From: Chaenocephalus aceratus
Lineage: Eukaryota; Chordata; Actinopteri; Perciformes; Channichthyidae
Direction of reading: 5' to 3'
Length of the DNA stretch: 64,000 bases
Assembly: GCA_023974075.1 (NCBI GenBank)
Contig: CM043801.1
Location: forward strand, 21,383,236-21,447,235
Below, in pieces: positions 12,697 to 22,197 of the stretch. Position 1 is the stretch's first letter. Every line of letters starts with the position of its first letter. Made by a program: the position numbers and the translations under genes. The notes under the pieces were generated by a model, which had not been told where the DNA came from, did not search any database, and was given only the letters and a program-made list of their open reading frames with translations.

Positions 12697-12960
12697 ATGT
12701 GTTCCCGCCGCCTCGAGAGATGCCTAAACACCATCCTCAAGTCCGCACAAACACATGTCACACATTGATTGATTCCTCTGTCATAAAACATTTGCCGCCG
12801 ACGCATCCAGGCTTCAGGCCGAGGGCGCAGCTCAAAAAAATGAAAAGAAAATCAATGAAGCCAATAAACAGCCTGTCAATTGTTCCCCTTCTGAGAGCAG
12901 CTACGGCATCTCTCAAAAGGCAGATTATTGGCGGGTCTGTGAAGGCACCACTGGGGATTT
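12697..12960 (+). other. DIRS gag/RT junction with RT core missing
   Basis: Short protein-like stretches remain (VFPPPREMPKHHPQVRTNT), resembling the region before RT in fish DIRS. None of the RT palm motifs, including the (Y/F)xDD box, is present here or in the following 500 bp. An internal deletion is the simplest reading. Confidence 0.6.
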
Positions 12961-13190
12961 AAGGGCACCACCGTCACGCGCATGCGCAGTGCCGGCTGGG
13001 GTCGTGAAGGCACCACCGTCACGCGCATGCGCAGTGCCGGCTGGGGTCGTGAAGGCACCACCGTCACACGCATGCGCTGTGTCGGCTGGGGCTGTGAAGG
13101 CACCACCGTCACACGCATGCGCAGTGCCGGCTGGAGCTGTAAGGGCACCACCGTCACGCGCATGCGCAGTGCCGGCTGGAGGCGTAAGCG
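12961..13190 (+). repeat. 45-bp minisatellite, five units, inside the DIRS element
   Basis: Five tandem units of 45 bp carry GGCACCACCGTCACGCGCAT followed by GCGCAGTGCCGGCTGG. Since 45 is a multiple of 3, an open frame runs through all units, encoding an Ala/Val/Pro-rich 15-residue repeat (ACAVPAGVVKAPPSR). Units 1, 2 and 5 contain CGCGCATGCGCA, an exact fit to the NRF-1 consensus YGCGCAYGCGCR; units 3 and 4 have substitutions. Confidence 0.95.
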
Positions 13191-13375
13191 TGACATCTCA
13201 GCTGGCTCTAAGGAGCATACAGCAGGAGATACTCACGACATCTGCCTGGGCTTCTCAAAACAGTTACACTATATCTGTTTTCACAAGCCCAGAGAGAGTC
13301 AACCCATATTCTGGAGAGAGAGGTTCTCTCTCTCCTAGAAAGAAGGGTTTTATCTATAATGCCCGCCGAGCAGAG

Positions 13376-13994
13376 TCAGATTACGCAGACAAATGTCCTC
13401 GTAAAGCACCCGCTCAACATGGGTCTCATAATAAAACTAAACCCCGCGCGCCACGGCGTGCGGAGAGTATTGGTTATTATGTAATGCGTAGTGGCACTAC
13501 ACCCGACTTTTCTAGTGCGGGACGCGCCTACGGGTGCTGTCCTTTCATGGAAGGTGGTCACCACGGACGCAGGTCAGACAGGCTGATAGGGTATTTACGA
13601 AGGTCGCCCGGTGAAAGGTTTCTAGAGCAGAGACCTCCAGCGGGCGCACGTAAATTACCCGGAGCTTTTAGCGGTGTTCCCCACCCTAAAACGCTTCCTG
13701 CCTTCTCTCAGAGGACACCATGTCCTCGTGAGGACAGACAACACGATATCGTGTATGAACCGCCAAGGGAGGTTGCGTTGTCTCCAGTCACACACACTGG
13801 CACACAAACTGATCCCTTGGAGCGGCAGACGTCTCCTCTCTCTGAGAGCGACACAGGTACCGGGAGTGATGCACCTCGGGACAGAACTACTGTCCAGAGG
13901 TGCACCACTCTATGCAGACTGGACTCCACATCCAAGGATCGTGAGTCCGCTGTGGGTGCGTTATGGCGGAGCCGCGTTAAATCTGTTCGCATAA
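13376..13994 (+). pseudogene. DIRS RT-thumb remnant and RNase H domain, with stops
   Basis: Near 13379 a short frame reads QTNVLVKHPLNMGLIIKL, resembling the region after the RT palm. The RNase H part follows in one frame: VVTTDA with the first Asp at 13566, a Glu at 13662 in NYPELLAV, and VRTDN with Asp at 13737, giving the D-E-D set. Between the first Asp and the Glu there are three in-frame stops (TGATAG at about 13584 and TAG at 13623), at least two in place of Trp codons (TGG to TGA or TAG). From 13674 the frame stays open through GAPLYADWTPHP to the stop at 13992. The enzyme would remove RNA from the cDNA hybrid; this copy cannot make it. Confidence 0.85.
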
Positions 13995-14026
13995 AGAAAA
14001 AATGCTCAATGACAGCTGTTCTCTAG

Positions 14027-14843
14027 GTGTACCTGGCTGCTATTGCTGCATGCCATGTGGGCTTTGAGGGTAAGACGGCTAGCCAACACCCTTTGCCGTT
14101 TTACGAAGGGAGCTCGCAGGCTCCTCCCTGTCTCCAGGTCACTGGTGCCCTTATGGGATCTGGCAGTGGTTTTGAATGGGCTCAGAATGACCCCATTTGA
14201 ACCCCTGGAAGGAGCTGACATGAAACATCTGTCACTCAAGACGGTGCTGTTACTGGCCCTGGCATCCGCCAAGCGGGTCAGCGATACTCATGCACTGTCT
14301 GTACATCCCTCATGCACTCAGTTTGCCCCAGGGCAAACGAGAGTGTTGTTGAAGCCCAACCCTGCCTTTACACCAAAGGTGGTTGGTTCGTGTACCCCAA
14401 TTGACATTGAGGCATTTCCTCCACCGCTGGTTTCCTCTGGGGAGCAGCAGCAGGATCTGTTGTGTCCAGTCCGGGCTTTACACACATATATGGACAGATC
14501 AAAGGAGCTTCGTCTTAATGACCAACTCTTCGTGTCCTGGGCTAACCCTCACAAGGGCAAGCCTGTTACTAAGCAACAGCTCTCACACTGGATTGTGGAG
14601 GCAATTGCTTTGGCCTATACGAGTCAGAATTTGCAAACACCTTCGGGTCTGCGGGCTCACTCGACTTGGGGCCTGGCTACATCCTGGGCTTTGTTCAAGG
14701 GTGTTTCCATCCAAGACATCTGTGCAGCGGCGAGCTGGTCCTCGCCGCTCACTTTTGTCCGCTTTTACAGGCTAGACGTCTCCGCTCCAAGCGTGGCCCG
14801 ATCAGTGCTGGGCACCTTGTTGAGTCAGGACTCTACCTGTTAA
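14027..14843 (+). pseudogene. DIRS tyrosine recombinase, N-truncated, catalytic Arg replaced by Trp
   Basis: From 14027 VYLAAIAACHVGFEGKTASQ reads in one frame, then a slip at about 14085 leads into the long frame ending at 14843. Numbering from the ATG at 14043, the conserved Arg is R78 (SAKRVSD), the box normally H-x-x-R is H206-S-T-W209 (GLRAHSTWGLATSW), and the nucleophile is Y242 (FVRFYRLDV). The Arg-to-Trp change (CGG to TGG) removes one of the residues that activate the phosphate, so the protein should be inactive even if expressed. The N-terminal core-binding part is missing, because RNase H homology ends only about 30 bp upstream. In intact DIRS elements this enzyme inserts the circular cDNA without target duplication. 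Confidence 0.93.
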
Positions 14844-14902
14844 ATTCTGGTTGATCGGTGATTTTCGAGATAAGCTCGTCTGGCAATACGGGAGCTACAA
14901 TA

Positions 14903-15000
14903 TCCCATAGTGAGACATCGAACGGAGTGTTATGAATGACAACTATAGGTTACTTACGTAACCCCAGTCCTCTCAGAGTAACATGAAGTGAGATGTCTCA
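14903..15000. repeat. DIRS internal complementary region (ICR)
   Basis: 14903-14939 is the reverse complement of the left tip (7403-7439 region). 14943-15000 is the reverse complement of the right tip (about 15185-15242). The two meet at ATGAATGA-CAA-CTATAGG. This is the structure expected to template completion of both ends during circular cDNA formation. Confidence 0.9.
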
Positions 15001-15023
15001 CCAGACGGCCCTCCTTGCTATGG

Positions 15024-15242
15024 TGAAGCGAGAAGAGGTGCTTATTTTGAATGACGCATGCGTTGTGGCGCAAGCTACTTATAGGGGTGATTTCCCCTGA
15101 CGCTGACGTCAAGATCAGCAGCCAATCAGGATTGGCGTAATGAGATTGATGCTTCTGTTTGCTCCGTGATGAGGCGCATCCCATAGTGAGACATCTCACT
15201 TCATGTTACTCTGAGGCCTGGGGTTATGTAAGTAACCTATAG
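15024..15242. repeat. DIRS right inverted terminal repeat
   Basis: Reverse complement of the left ITR (7431-7557 and 10882-10916), and used here as the uninterrupted reference for the 7558-10873 insertion. The outer 55 bp correspond to the ICR rather than to the left tip, as usual for DIRS. Confidence 0.9.
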
Positions 15243-15999
15243 ATATTTCATCTCCGGCCTGGTCAGGTATTGCACAATCAATAAATAAAGAACACAGAAT
15301 TGTTAAATATAAAACACAGAATTTGTGTGATTATACTAAATGATTTACAAATAAACACAACTGCATATTTACAACTGTTACACACGCTGATGTAACGCAA
15401 ATGTTCCAACTTGGGATCAATAAAGTATATCTTATCTTAAGCTGATCAATGGCTACTGCCATATTTGCAAAATTTGCCTCTGAACCTTGACAAGTGCATG
15501 TTTCAGGCTTATCAATTAATGTAATGTAATGTTATCAATTAACGACAGGGGTCACAAACATAAGACCAGCTGTTAAATAAAGCTCTTCTGACTTTAGCTG
15601 GCATGTGTGTGTATATATTAATGCTGCCCATTATGGGCACAAGCAATTTTCACCCATTTATTAATTATATGTTTTAAATTTGAGTGTTTCCTATCCCCTA
15701 AACCTCCAGGGATGTACACAGTTTAATACTGGCAACTTCTTATAATGCGAAATACGAAAACGTCTTTTAAAACTACAACTCCCAGTAGAGACGTGCCATA
15801 GATAGAGAACATGTTGCGAAACAGAATAGCCAGCATGTGTAGTTCTGGGGACGGGGTGCGGGAGGGGGGGGACGCGGTGGACCCGTTCAAATCCAGTTTT
15901 GGACAGTCTGCCGTGGTTCCATCCCATTTCAAGTGCTGTTCGAGAATCGGCGTAACCCTCGGAGCACCCTCTCCAATCACAGAGCTTGAGGACTATCAC
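15243..15999. repeat. Right core of palindromic family-1 element
   Basis: The reverse complement of about 15600-16075 matches 52410-52740 (for example ACTACACATGCTGGCTATT and TAATTAATAAATGGGTGAAA). A LINE-type 3' tail, TTGGGATCAATAAAGTAT followed by ATCTTATCTTA, lies at about 15412-15439 and probably marks a very short Rex-like insertion. Confidence 0.65.
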
Positions 16000-16501
16000 G
16001 GGGTTTGTCAAACAGAGCACATGGTGTAGTCCAAACGATAGCTGGGGATTCTGGGTAGTGTAGTGTCTTCTGCCATCCTTTACTCCGAAAAAATATTTGT
16101 TTCTCCGAATCGAAGGGGAAAAATAAAAAAGCATTGCACACAATTTAAACCAATCAATGTTGTGTAATTAACAAGGATAATCTGGTGTTTTTTAGTCGAT
16201 GAGTAGTGCAGATATCACTGTAAAGTTAATCGACAGTAAGAGGAATACTTACTTCCGGGTGTACAATTCTCCGTTATCCAATGGGAATGGACGCTCACAT
16301 TGCCTTTAAGGGCAGCCGACACAAACGAATGCCGTGCTTCCATGAGTGTCAAATTCCGCCGCAGATGGGAATACATTGCAATCAGTTGAAAGCTATTTGC
16401 GTCCCTTTATGACGCTGAAGGAGCCTAGGAGCGTCACAACTGGACGCCACGGACACTGACCAAACGTCGCTCCTGGATGCTTAGGGAGTGAGAGTGTGTT
16501 G
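16000..16501 (-). repeat. Right inverted arm of palindromic family-1 element
   Basis: Inverted copy of 5681-6188 ending in GAGAGTGTGTTG, followed directly by the TSD CGTTCTT. Confidence 0.85.
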
Positions 16502-16956
16502 CGTTCTTCAGTGCCCTACGCTGTATCCGGCATGAATTGCTGAAAGGTTTGGGAAGCTTTGATTCGTGAAAGGCTGGCAGAGGGTGTGGCTCTCCCCACG
16601 TCAGAGTACCCCGGAAGAAAATGAGAAATCTCCAACGAGGCGTTTTGGGGAGGTATTTTCTGTGTTAGAGTTTTACTCCCTACAGGCTGTACTTTGAGGT
16701 TTTTTGACTCTGCAGACCGTTTCCATGCATAAAAACCTTCATAACTGTGATGGCCACAGCCACACAGGGTAAACCAACTACACTGCATCCTCATCTTCAG
16801 TAGTTTTGCTTCAGTGCAGCTACAATAAAACATGCCAATTAACACCACACATTTGCTTTAAATGGTAAACTCTTTATTTGATTGTAATCTGACATTACTT
16901 CAAACATGTTAGCACAGCTAACACAAATATTTGTTTGTATTAATTACTTTCTTTGT
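16502..16956. other. Unclassified sequence inside the possible TTAA-flanked element
   Basis: Apart from the 7-bp TSD at its start I recognise nothing. The minus-strand open frame at 16516-16848 has no recognisable motif. Confidence 0.4.
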
Positions 16957-16964
16957 CTCTTGAG

Positions 16965-17734
16965 CAGAGTTGGGTGTAACGCGTTCCAAAGTAACGCGTT
17001 ACTGTAATAATATTACTTTTGTCGGTAACGGAGTAGTGTAACGCGCTACTTTTATAATTCAGTAATCACACTACAGTTACAAACATTGCCCCGACACTCG
17101 TTACTTCGTTACTTACTAAAATCAGTCATAATCAAACCTCAACAAACACCTGCAAAGAACACATGCTAAGGTGAAGCTAACGCACAGCTATTTGTTGTTT
17201 GTTTATATCACGTAGTGACTAGTCTGTTATTCTTCTCTGTTTTCCGGTTGTTGCCTGACGAATACACACTACCGCCGCCTGCTGGTAAGGAGAGTTATTG
17301 CCACTCACGCATGCGCAGTTCGTACGTGCTCGGCTGAAGTCTTTGCAGTGTCTGGTTCCAGTGCAACACATGGCCAACACGCAGGAGAACACGCCGACGT
17401 AACAGCGTGAGCCGAGATAGACTGCGCAAAATATACAGATAGCAGGAGACAGAGGACAGCCATGGTCAGATAGGAAAACATTCAGGATCTGGATCAGTCT
17501 TATGCGACAATGGAAACTGAACTAAAGAGAACATTTGAAACTTTAGCAGTCTGCGTGATCTGCCTGCAGGGAGGGGCGGGCCGGCCCTGCGAGTAAAGTA
17601 ACGAGTACAGTAACAAGTAAAGTAACGAGTTACTTTATATAGAGAGTAACGAAGTAGTGTAATATATTACTTTTTTTTAAAGTAATATGTAATATGTAAT
17701 ATATTACTTTTTTTTAGTAACGACCCCATCTCTG
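16965..17734. mobile_element. Non-autonomous hAT element, 770 bp, 8-bp TSD
   Basis: The left end is CAGAGTTGGGTGTAACGCG. The right end is, as reverse complement, CAGAGATGGGGTCGTTAC. CTCTTGAG flanks it at 16957-16964 and 17735-17742. Subterminal runs of GTAACG/CGTTAC and TAATATATTAC motifs are typical of this abundant fish hAT MITE family. There is no coding capacity. It contains one CGCATGCGCA motif near 17309. Same type as the larger copy at 23221-26049. Confidence 0.93.
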
Positions 17735-17974
17735 CTCTTGAGTACCATGTCCATTTGGGGGAGGTTACTTCCTGGTTCAGCAAAGGGCGTGGCCGAGCGC
17801 TGAGGACTCATACATATTGCAAGGAGCCTATAGAGTGGCGAAGTCACGCCCATCTACTTCCGCCCCATGGGACCTTATTTCTGAAAAATTATGTATTGAA
17901 TTCAATGGAGAGAGAAAACGTATCTTTCGATCCCGTTTCAATTGTGCCATGAATTACACATGATGTTTGTCAAT

Positions 17975-19608
17975 CTTAACTCACCTTTACTCACCGATGG
18001 GTCACCTGACCCTCCTTCCACCCGCACACTAACCTCCTTTTCCCCTCTCTCGCCAAGTGAGGTTCTTACCCTCATTACCTCTGCCCGCCCTACCACCTGT
18101 CCTCTGGACCCTATCCCTTCAAACCTCCTTCAGACTATCGCTCCTGATATTTTACCATTTCTCACCCATTTCATCAACACTTCTCTAACTTCTGGTCACT
18201 TTCCAAACAGTCTCAAGGAGGCAAGAGTAAACCCTCTCCTAAAGAAACCCACTCTCAACCCGTCTGATGTTATAAACTACAGGCCTGTCTCTCTCCTCCC
18301 GTTCCTGTCTAAAACACGTGAACGCGCTGTCTTTAAACAACTCTCCTGTTATCTCCATCAGAACAACCTTCTGGATCCGCACCAGTCTGGTTTCAAGGCA
18401 GGTCACTCCACAGAAACTGCTCTCATTGCTGTCACTGAGGAACTGCACACTGCCAAAGCAGCGTCCCTCTCCTCTGTCATCATCATTTGGACCTGTCTGC
18501 TGCATTCGACATGGTGAACCATCAGATCCTCCTTCGCACTCTCCAAGAACTTGGAGTTTCAGGCTCTGCACTTTCCCTCCTCACCTCATACCTCAAAGAC
18601 CGTACCTACAGGGTAACTTGGAGAGGGTCCGAGTCCGACCCTTGTCAATTAACTACAGGGGTCCCTCAGGGCTCTGTTCTTGGTCCCCTCCTCTTCTCCC
18701 TGTACACAAACTCGCTCGGATCTGTCATTAGCCCGCATGGTTTTTCATACCACTGCTACGCTGACGACACCCAATTAATTATGTCCTTTCCCCGCTCAGA
18801 GACCCAGGTCGTCGCACGCATCTCTGCTTGTCTAGCTGACATCTCTCAGTGGATGTCCGCTCATCATCTCTAGCTCAACCTTGACAAAACTGAACTGCTT
18901 TTCCTTCCGGGAAAAGATTGTCCCACTCTTGACCTGACTATCAACATCGGCACCTCTGTTGTTTCCCCGACCCAGACTGCAAGGAATCTGGGTGTGATCC
19001 TAGATAACAACCTGTCCTTCACTGCAAACATCGCTGCTACAACCCGTTGCTGCAGATACACGCTTTACAACATCAGGAAGATCCGTCCCCAGCTGACCCA
19101 GAAAGCGACGCAGCTTCTGGTTCAGGCTTCCGTCACCTCACGCCTAGACTACTGCAACTCCCTCCTGGCTGGTCTACCTGCATGTGCCATCCGACCTCTG
19201 CAGCTCATCCAGAATGCAGCGGCTCGTCTGGTCTTCAACCTTCCTAAATTTTCCCACACCACGCCGCTCCTCCGCTCCCTCTACTGGCTTCCGGTAACTG
19301 CTAGAATCCACTTCAAGACAATGTTACTTGCGTACCATGCTGCGAATGGATCTGGACCTTCCTACATCCAGGACATGGTTAAACTGTACACCCCAGCGCG
19401 TGCACTACGCTCTGCATCAGCCAAACGACTCGCTGCACCCTCGCTGCGAGGGGGACCCAAGTTCCCATCAGCAAAAACACGTGGGTTTGCTATCCTGGCT
19501 CCAAAATGGTGGAATGAGCTCCCCATTGACATCAGGACAGCAGAAAGCTTACACACCTTCCGGCGCAGACTGAAAACTCATCTCTTTCGACTCCACCTCG
19601 AGCGATAG
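17975..19608 (+). pseudogene. L2 reverse transcriptase, frameshift plus nonsense codon
   Basis: RT motifs in order are INYRPVSLLPFLSK, DLSAAFDMVNH, GVPQGSVLGPLLFSLYTNSL and the catalytic YADDTQL (YADD at 18757-18768). The C-terminal part, with LNLDKTELLFLPGK, LDYCNSLLAGLP and IQNAAARLVFN, runs to the stop after HLFRLHLER at 19608. Two lesions are visible. A one-base loss in ATCATCATTTGG at about 18487 moves the frame just before the DLSAAFD motif. A TAG at 18871-18873 stands where CAG would keep HHLQLN. Otherwise the frame from 18487 to 19608 is continuous. In a live element this protein copies the LINE RNA at nicked target DNA. Confidence 0.92.
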
Positions 19609-19830
19609 AATTACTAACAAAGAACTGCGAACAGAGCACTTATATACTAATAAAGGACTGGCTATCTATAGCCAGTTGAGTAGCACTTGAAATACTTGGC
19701 TCTATGAAACCTGATGTACTTATATGATTCTGTTTTCTTCAACGTTGTGTCTTCCTGGTCGAATGTACTTATTGTAAGTCGCTTTGGATAAAAGCATCAG
19801 CTAAATGCAATGTAATGTAAAAAATCATTA
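17975..19830 (+). mobile_element. L2-clade LINE, 5'-truncated
   Basis: RT and C-terminal region followed by a fish L2 3' end (TAAGTCGCTTTGGATAAAAG, then AAATGCAATGTAATGTAA). No endonuclease domain is present, so the copy is 5'-truncated, the usual outcome of target-primed reverse transcription. Its tail is found again, inverted and much shorter, at 29990-30178. Confidence 0.92.
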
Positions 19831-20401
19831 AAACTGTTGAAATATAAGACTATGGAAAATACGCAACTAGAAAGACTACAAATCCCAGAGTCGCGTACAT
19901 TAACGTTACACATTACACTCGTGTTACTCACCAAAACCTTGTAAAGCCGGACCCGCAGAACCGACTAACTCCCCTTTTGTGTATGTACAGTTCTCAACAT
20001 GGCCAGACTTTTAGTGATTTTCACCTATTTTAATACTTTTCACTTCATTCTGAAAGAAAGAGGTGAAATGTGCTAACGTGACGGCCATCTTGGTGTTGGT
20101 GACGTATGCAAGACCAGAGATGTAGTTCATTGAGCGCTTCACACAAAAAAATGTGTTACTTCACAGTTTTACGACATTTATTTTTTTTTTGACTTGCAAA
20201 ATTATCTTTTAAATTGACAAACATCATAATTCGTTGCACAATTCAAACGGGATCAAAAGATAATCTTTCTCTCTCCATTGACTTCAATACATGATTTTTC
20301 CAAAATAAGGTCCCATGGAGGTCCCCCGGAAGGGGAGGGACTTCACCACTCTATTGGGACAGATTGGGACAAACCACCTGCTTCAGGGGGGATTTGGGTT
20401 T

Positions 20402-20608
20402 TGTCAGTGATCCTTTGTGTATGATGTGACTATTAATTATCCCTTGGGTTCAACTTGGTTTGGCCAAGCCACTATATAGGTTCCTTGGTTTTTCATTGTA
20501 GCAGGTCAGCTTTGTTGAGTTAACACCTGTTATGTTTCTTTGAAATAAAAACCCTAGTTTATTTAAACCACTCCTCTGTCCTATTGCCTTACTGCTTGGT
20601 CCCTGACA
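20402..20608 (+). repeat. Candidate short solo LTR
   Basis: Begins TGTCAG and ends CTGACA, a 6-bp inverted terminal pair. It contains a TATA-like ACTATATAGG near 20470 and AATAAA near 20543, in LTR order. No flanking TSD is evident and no internal retroviral-type region is present, so this could be chance or part of the enclosing element. Confidence 0.3.
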
Positions 20609-20849
20609 ATAACACACAAGGGGACGGGTAATAACCGGAAAAGCATGACATGGGACCTTTAAAATTACTAGTAAATATAACTCAATTGATAAGATTATAC
20701 TTTAACTTAAAACATTTAAGTTAAGGTACTCAAAAATGTAGAAATCGGCTTCAACAAAACATTTGAGTTCTATTAACTTGTCGGGTTTTACAGTGTGTCT
20801 TGATATCCTTTAACTACATTTCAAATGTAAGACTTTTTGCCAAAGATAG

Positions 20850-20990
20850 ATTCAAAAATCAAGATTCAAAGGTTTTATTGTCATAAATGGCAATGAAATT
20901 CTTCTGACCGGAGCTCCTCTAACAATGCAACATAATAAAATACAATATAAAAAGTAGTGCAAAAAGACACATTTTTTAGTACTCAAAATC
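20850..20990 (-). repeat. Rex/CR1-type LINE 3' end, short fragment
   Basis: On the minus strand this is the end of a LINE 3' UTR. On the plus strand it reads GGTTTTATTGTCATAAATGG then GAAATTCTTCTGACCGGAGC, preceded by imperfect AAGATTCAAA repeats. No coding part remains. Confidence 0.5.
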
Positions 20991-21569
20991 ATTCACAGCA
21001 CTGACGAGTGATACTATTTGTGTGTGTGGATACATTTGTGTTGGGGACCTGTTTAGACACCCCACACTGAGAGCCAAGTGGAAATGTACTTCAGAGAGTA
21101 TTTCGGAGGCAGGAAGAAAAACCCAGCCACTTGAATGACAACAAAACAAAACACTCCAAAAGCATGATCGCACATAAGGGGACTTCTAAAGGTAAAGGTC
21201 TCCTCCGGCATGAAATTATTCTCTTTTACTCTCCGCCGTTATTCAGCCCTTAAGTGTATTATAATGAGTAGCAATCAAGGATGGATACTTATGTTCTGCT
21301 CAGTAAGGAGTTAGGGCAATACATTGGCACTATACATACTATGAAAAATATGTGGTAATTGAAAGCCTTTATAAGGAAAATATAAGCTTGATACAGAGGA
21401 GATGTAAATTGTATTGTGTTGAGCAGCAGTTAACTAGCTGTTTAGCTTTGTGTGTGGTTTTGGTGCACTTACACAGTAATCCCGCTATCTGAGTGAATAT
21501 AACCACAGGGGGTGCTGCTGCATAAGCTTGGTGTATACCAATGGTAAGTCCTGCTACACTACAGTAACA

Positions 21570-21585
21570 AACACACGCACGCACG

Positions 21586-21657
<72 letters not shown>
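21570..21657. repeat. (CA)n microsatellite with GCAC start
   Basis: About 70 bp of pure AC/CA, preceded by three or four GCAC units. Confidence 0.97.
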
Positions 21658-21659
<2 letters not shown>

Positions 21660-22163
21660 GGCCCAGAGAAGTACAAGGGTTTTACCCTCTTACCATGGTC
21701 CTGTCCCACACACCCTGTGTCCTTCTTAGAGGCCCAGCTCATCTGTGAGCCCTTCCTCAAAATCTCTCCACCTCCCTTATGATTCCTCATCTTATTTTTT
21801 TCTTTGGACCTCACTCCATCCCTGTCCTTACTCTCTCCCCTTTTCACACATTCATGAATTTCTTCACTGCTAAATCCTGCCGCATGCTCTCGATTTTGCA
21901 TCTGACATCTCTGCCTGCATTCTCCGATTGTTCCTCTCTTCATCTGGCTTTCACAATTCATTGTCTGCCCTTAAGAATGAATGCTGACAAAGAGGCCAAT
22001 GCAGATGAGATGATGCTGAGGATGTGTTTTTGTATTGAGGGAAGGGTATGGATGGTGGGCGTCGTGAACTGAGATCTAGAGGGCAAGCTGCCAACACATT
22101 AATCCCTTTCTGTGCCTGAGCAATCGAGTGGTTTGCAAATCGGTCACTATACACACAGCAGAG

Positions 22164-22197
22164 ATGTGTGCATGTGTGTGTGTGTGTGTGTGTGTGC
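22164..22197. repeat. (TG)n microsatellite
   Basis: About 34 bp of TG repeat with one CA interruption. Confidence 0.9.

Larger units (their letters stand above)
7403..15242 (+). mobile_element. DIRS-type tyrosine-recombinase retrotransposon, defective, with nested insertion
   Basis: The element shows the DIRS plan: gag-like region, RNase H remnant, tyrosine recombinase, inverted terminal repeats (ITRs) and an internal complementary region (ICR). The left ITR is 7403-7557 continued at 10882-10916, and the right ITR is 15024-15242. The ICR at 14903-15000 carries the complement of the left tip (CGGAGTGTTATGAATGA) joined to the complement of the right tip (CTATAGGTTACTTACGTAAC). No TSD is seen, as expected for recombinase integration. 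All genes are broken and the reverse transcriptase palm is missing. It lies inside the family-1 element and is itself split by the 7558-10873 insertion. Confidence 0.92.
5681..16501. mobile_element. Palindromic family-1 element, interrupted by a DIRS element
   Basis: The outer ends are exact inverted copies starting CAACACACTCTCACTCCCTA. The direct flanks are CGTTCTT at 5674-5680 and CGTTCTT at 16502-16508, a 7-bp TSD. The inverted arms are about 0.5 kb (5681-6188 and 16000-16501). Removing the inserted DIRS (7403-15242) leaves an element of roughly 3 kb, close to the 2961 bp of the related copy at 51838-54798. No transposase is visible, so it is taken as non-autonomous. The terminal pattern CAAC-N4-TCTCAC is shared with 28573 and 51838. 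A 7-bp TSD argues against Tc1/mariner, Harbinger, piggyBac and typical hAT. Superfamily unknown. Confidence 0.8.
17743..20401. repeat. Inverted-repeat element split by an L2 LINE
   Basis: 17826-17970 (GAGCCTATAGAGTGGCGAAG onward) matches the reverse complement of about 20210-20362, including CAATGGAGAGAGAAA and GATCCCGTTT. 19850-20210 continues the same element in inverted orientation. The two arms therefore enclose the LINE at 17975-19830. No coding frame of its own. The outer limits are unclear. Confidence 0.65.
5093..20658. mobile_element. Possible TTAA-flanked outer element with 15-bp perfect inverted termini
   Basis: The left end is AGGTCCCATGTCATG at 5093-5107, preceded by TTAA (5089-5092). 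The right end is its exact reverse complement CATGACATGGGACCT at 20644-20658, followed by TTAA (20659-20662). TTAA targets are typical of piggyBac and Kolobok transposons. If the two ends belong together, the element is 15.6 kb only because at least five later elements inserted into it. The alternative is that they are ends of two separate, partly deleted copies of the same family, since the sequences just inside the two ends differ. I see no transposase of this element. Confidence 0.45.

Noticed and set aside
12876..13196. Minus-strand open frame with MRVTVVP repeats
   Set aside because: It is the reverse reading of the 45-bp minisatellite; the unit length is a multiple of three, so several frames stay open.
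16516..16848. 110-codon minus-strand open frame
   Set aside because: No motif; lies within the possible TTAA-flanked element without conserved counterpart in the window.
21369..21961. Open frames of poly-VC or TH residues
   Set aside because: They are translations of the (CA)n tract.
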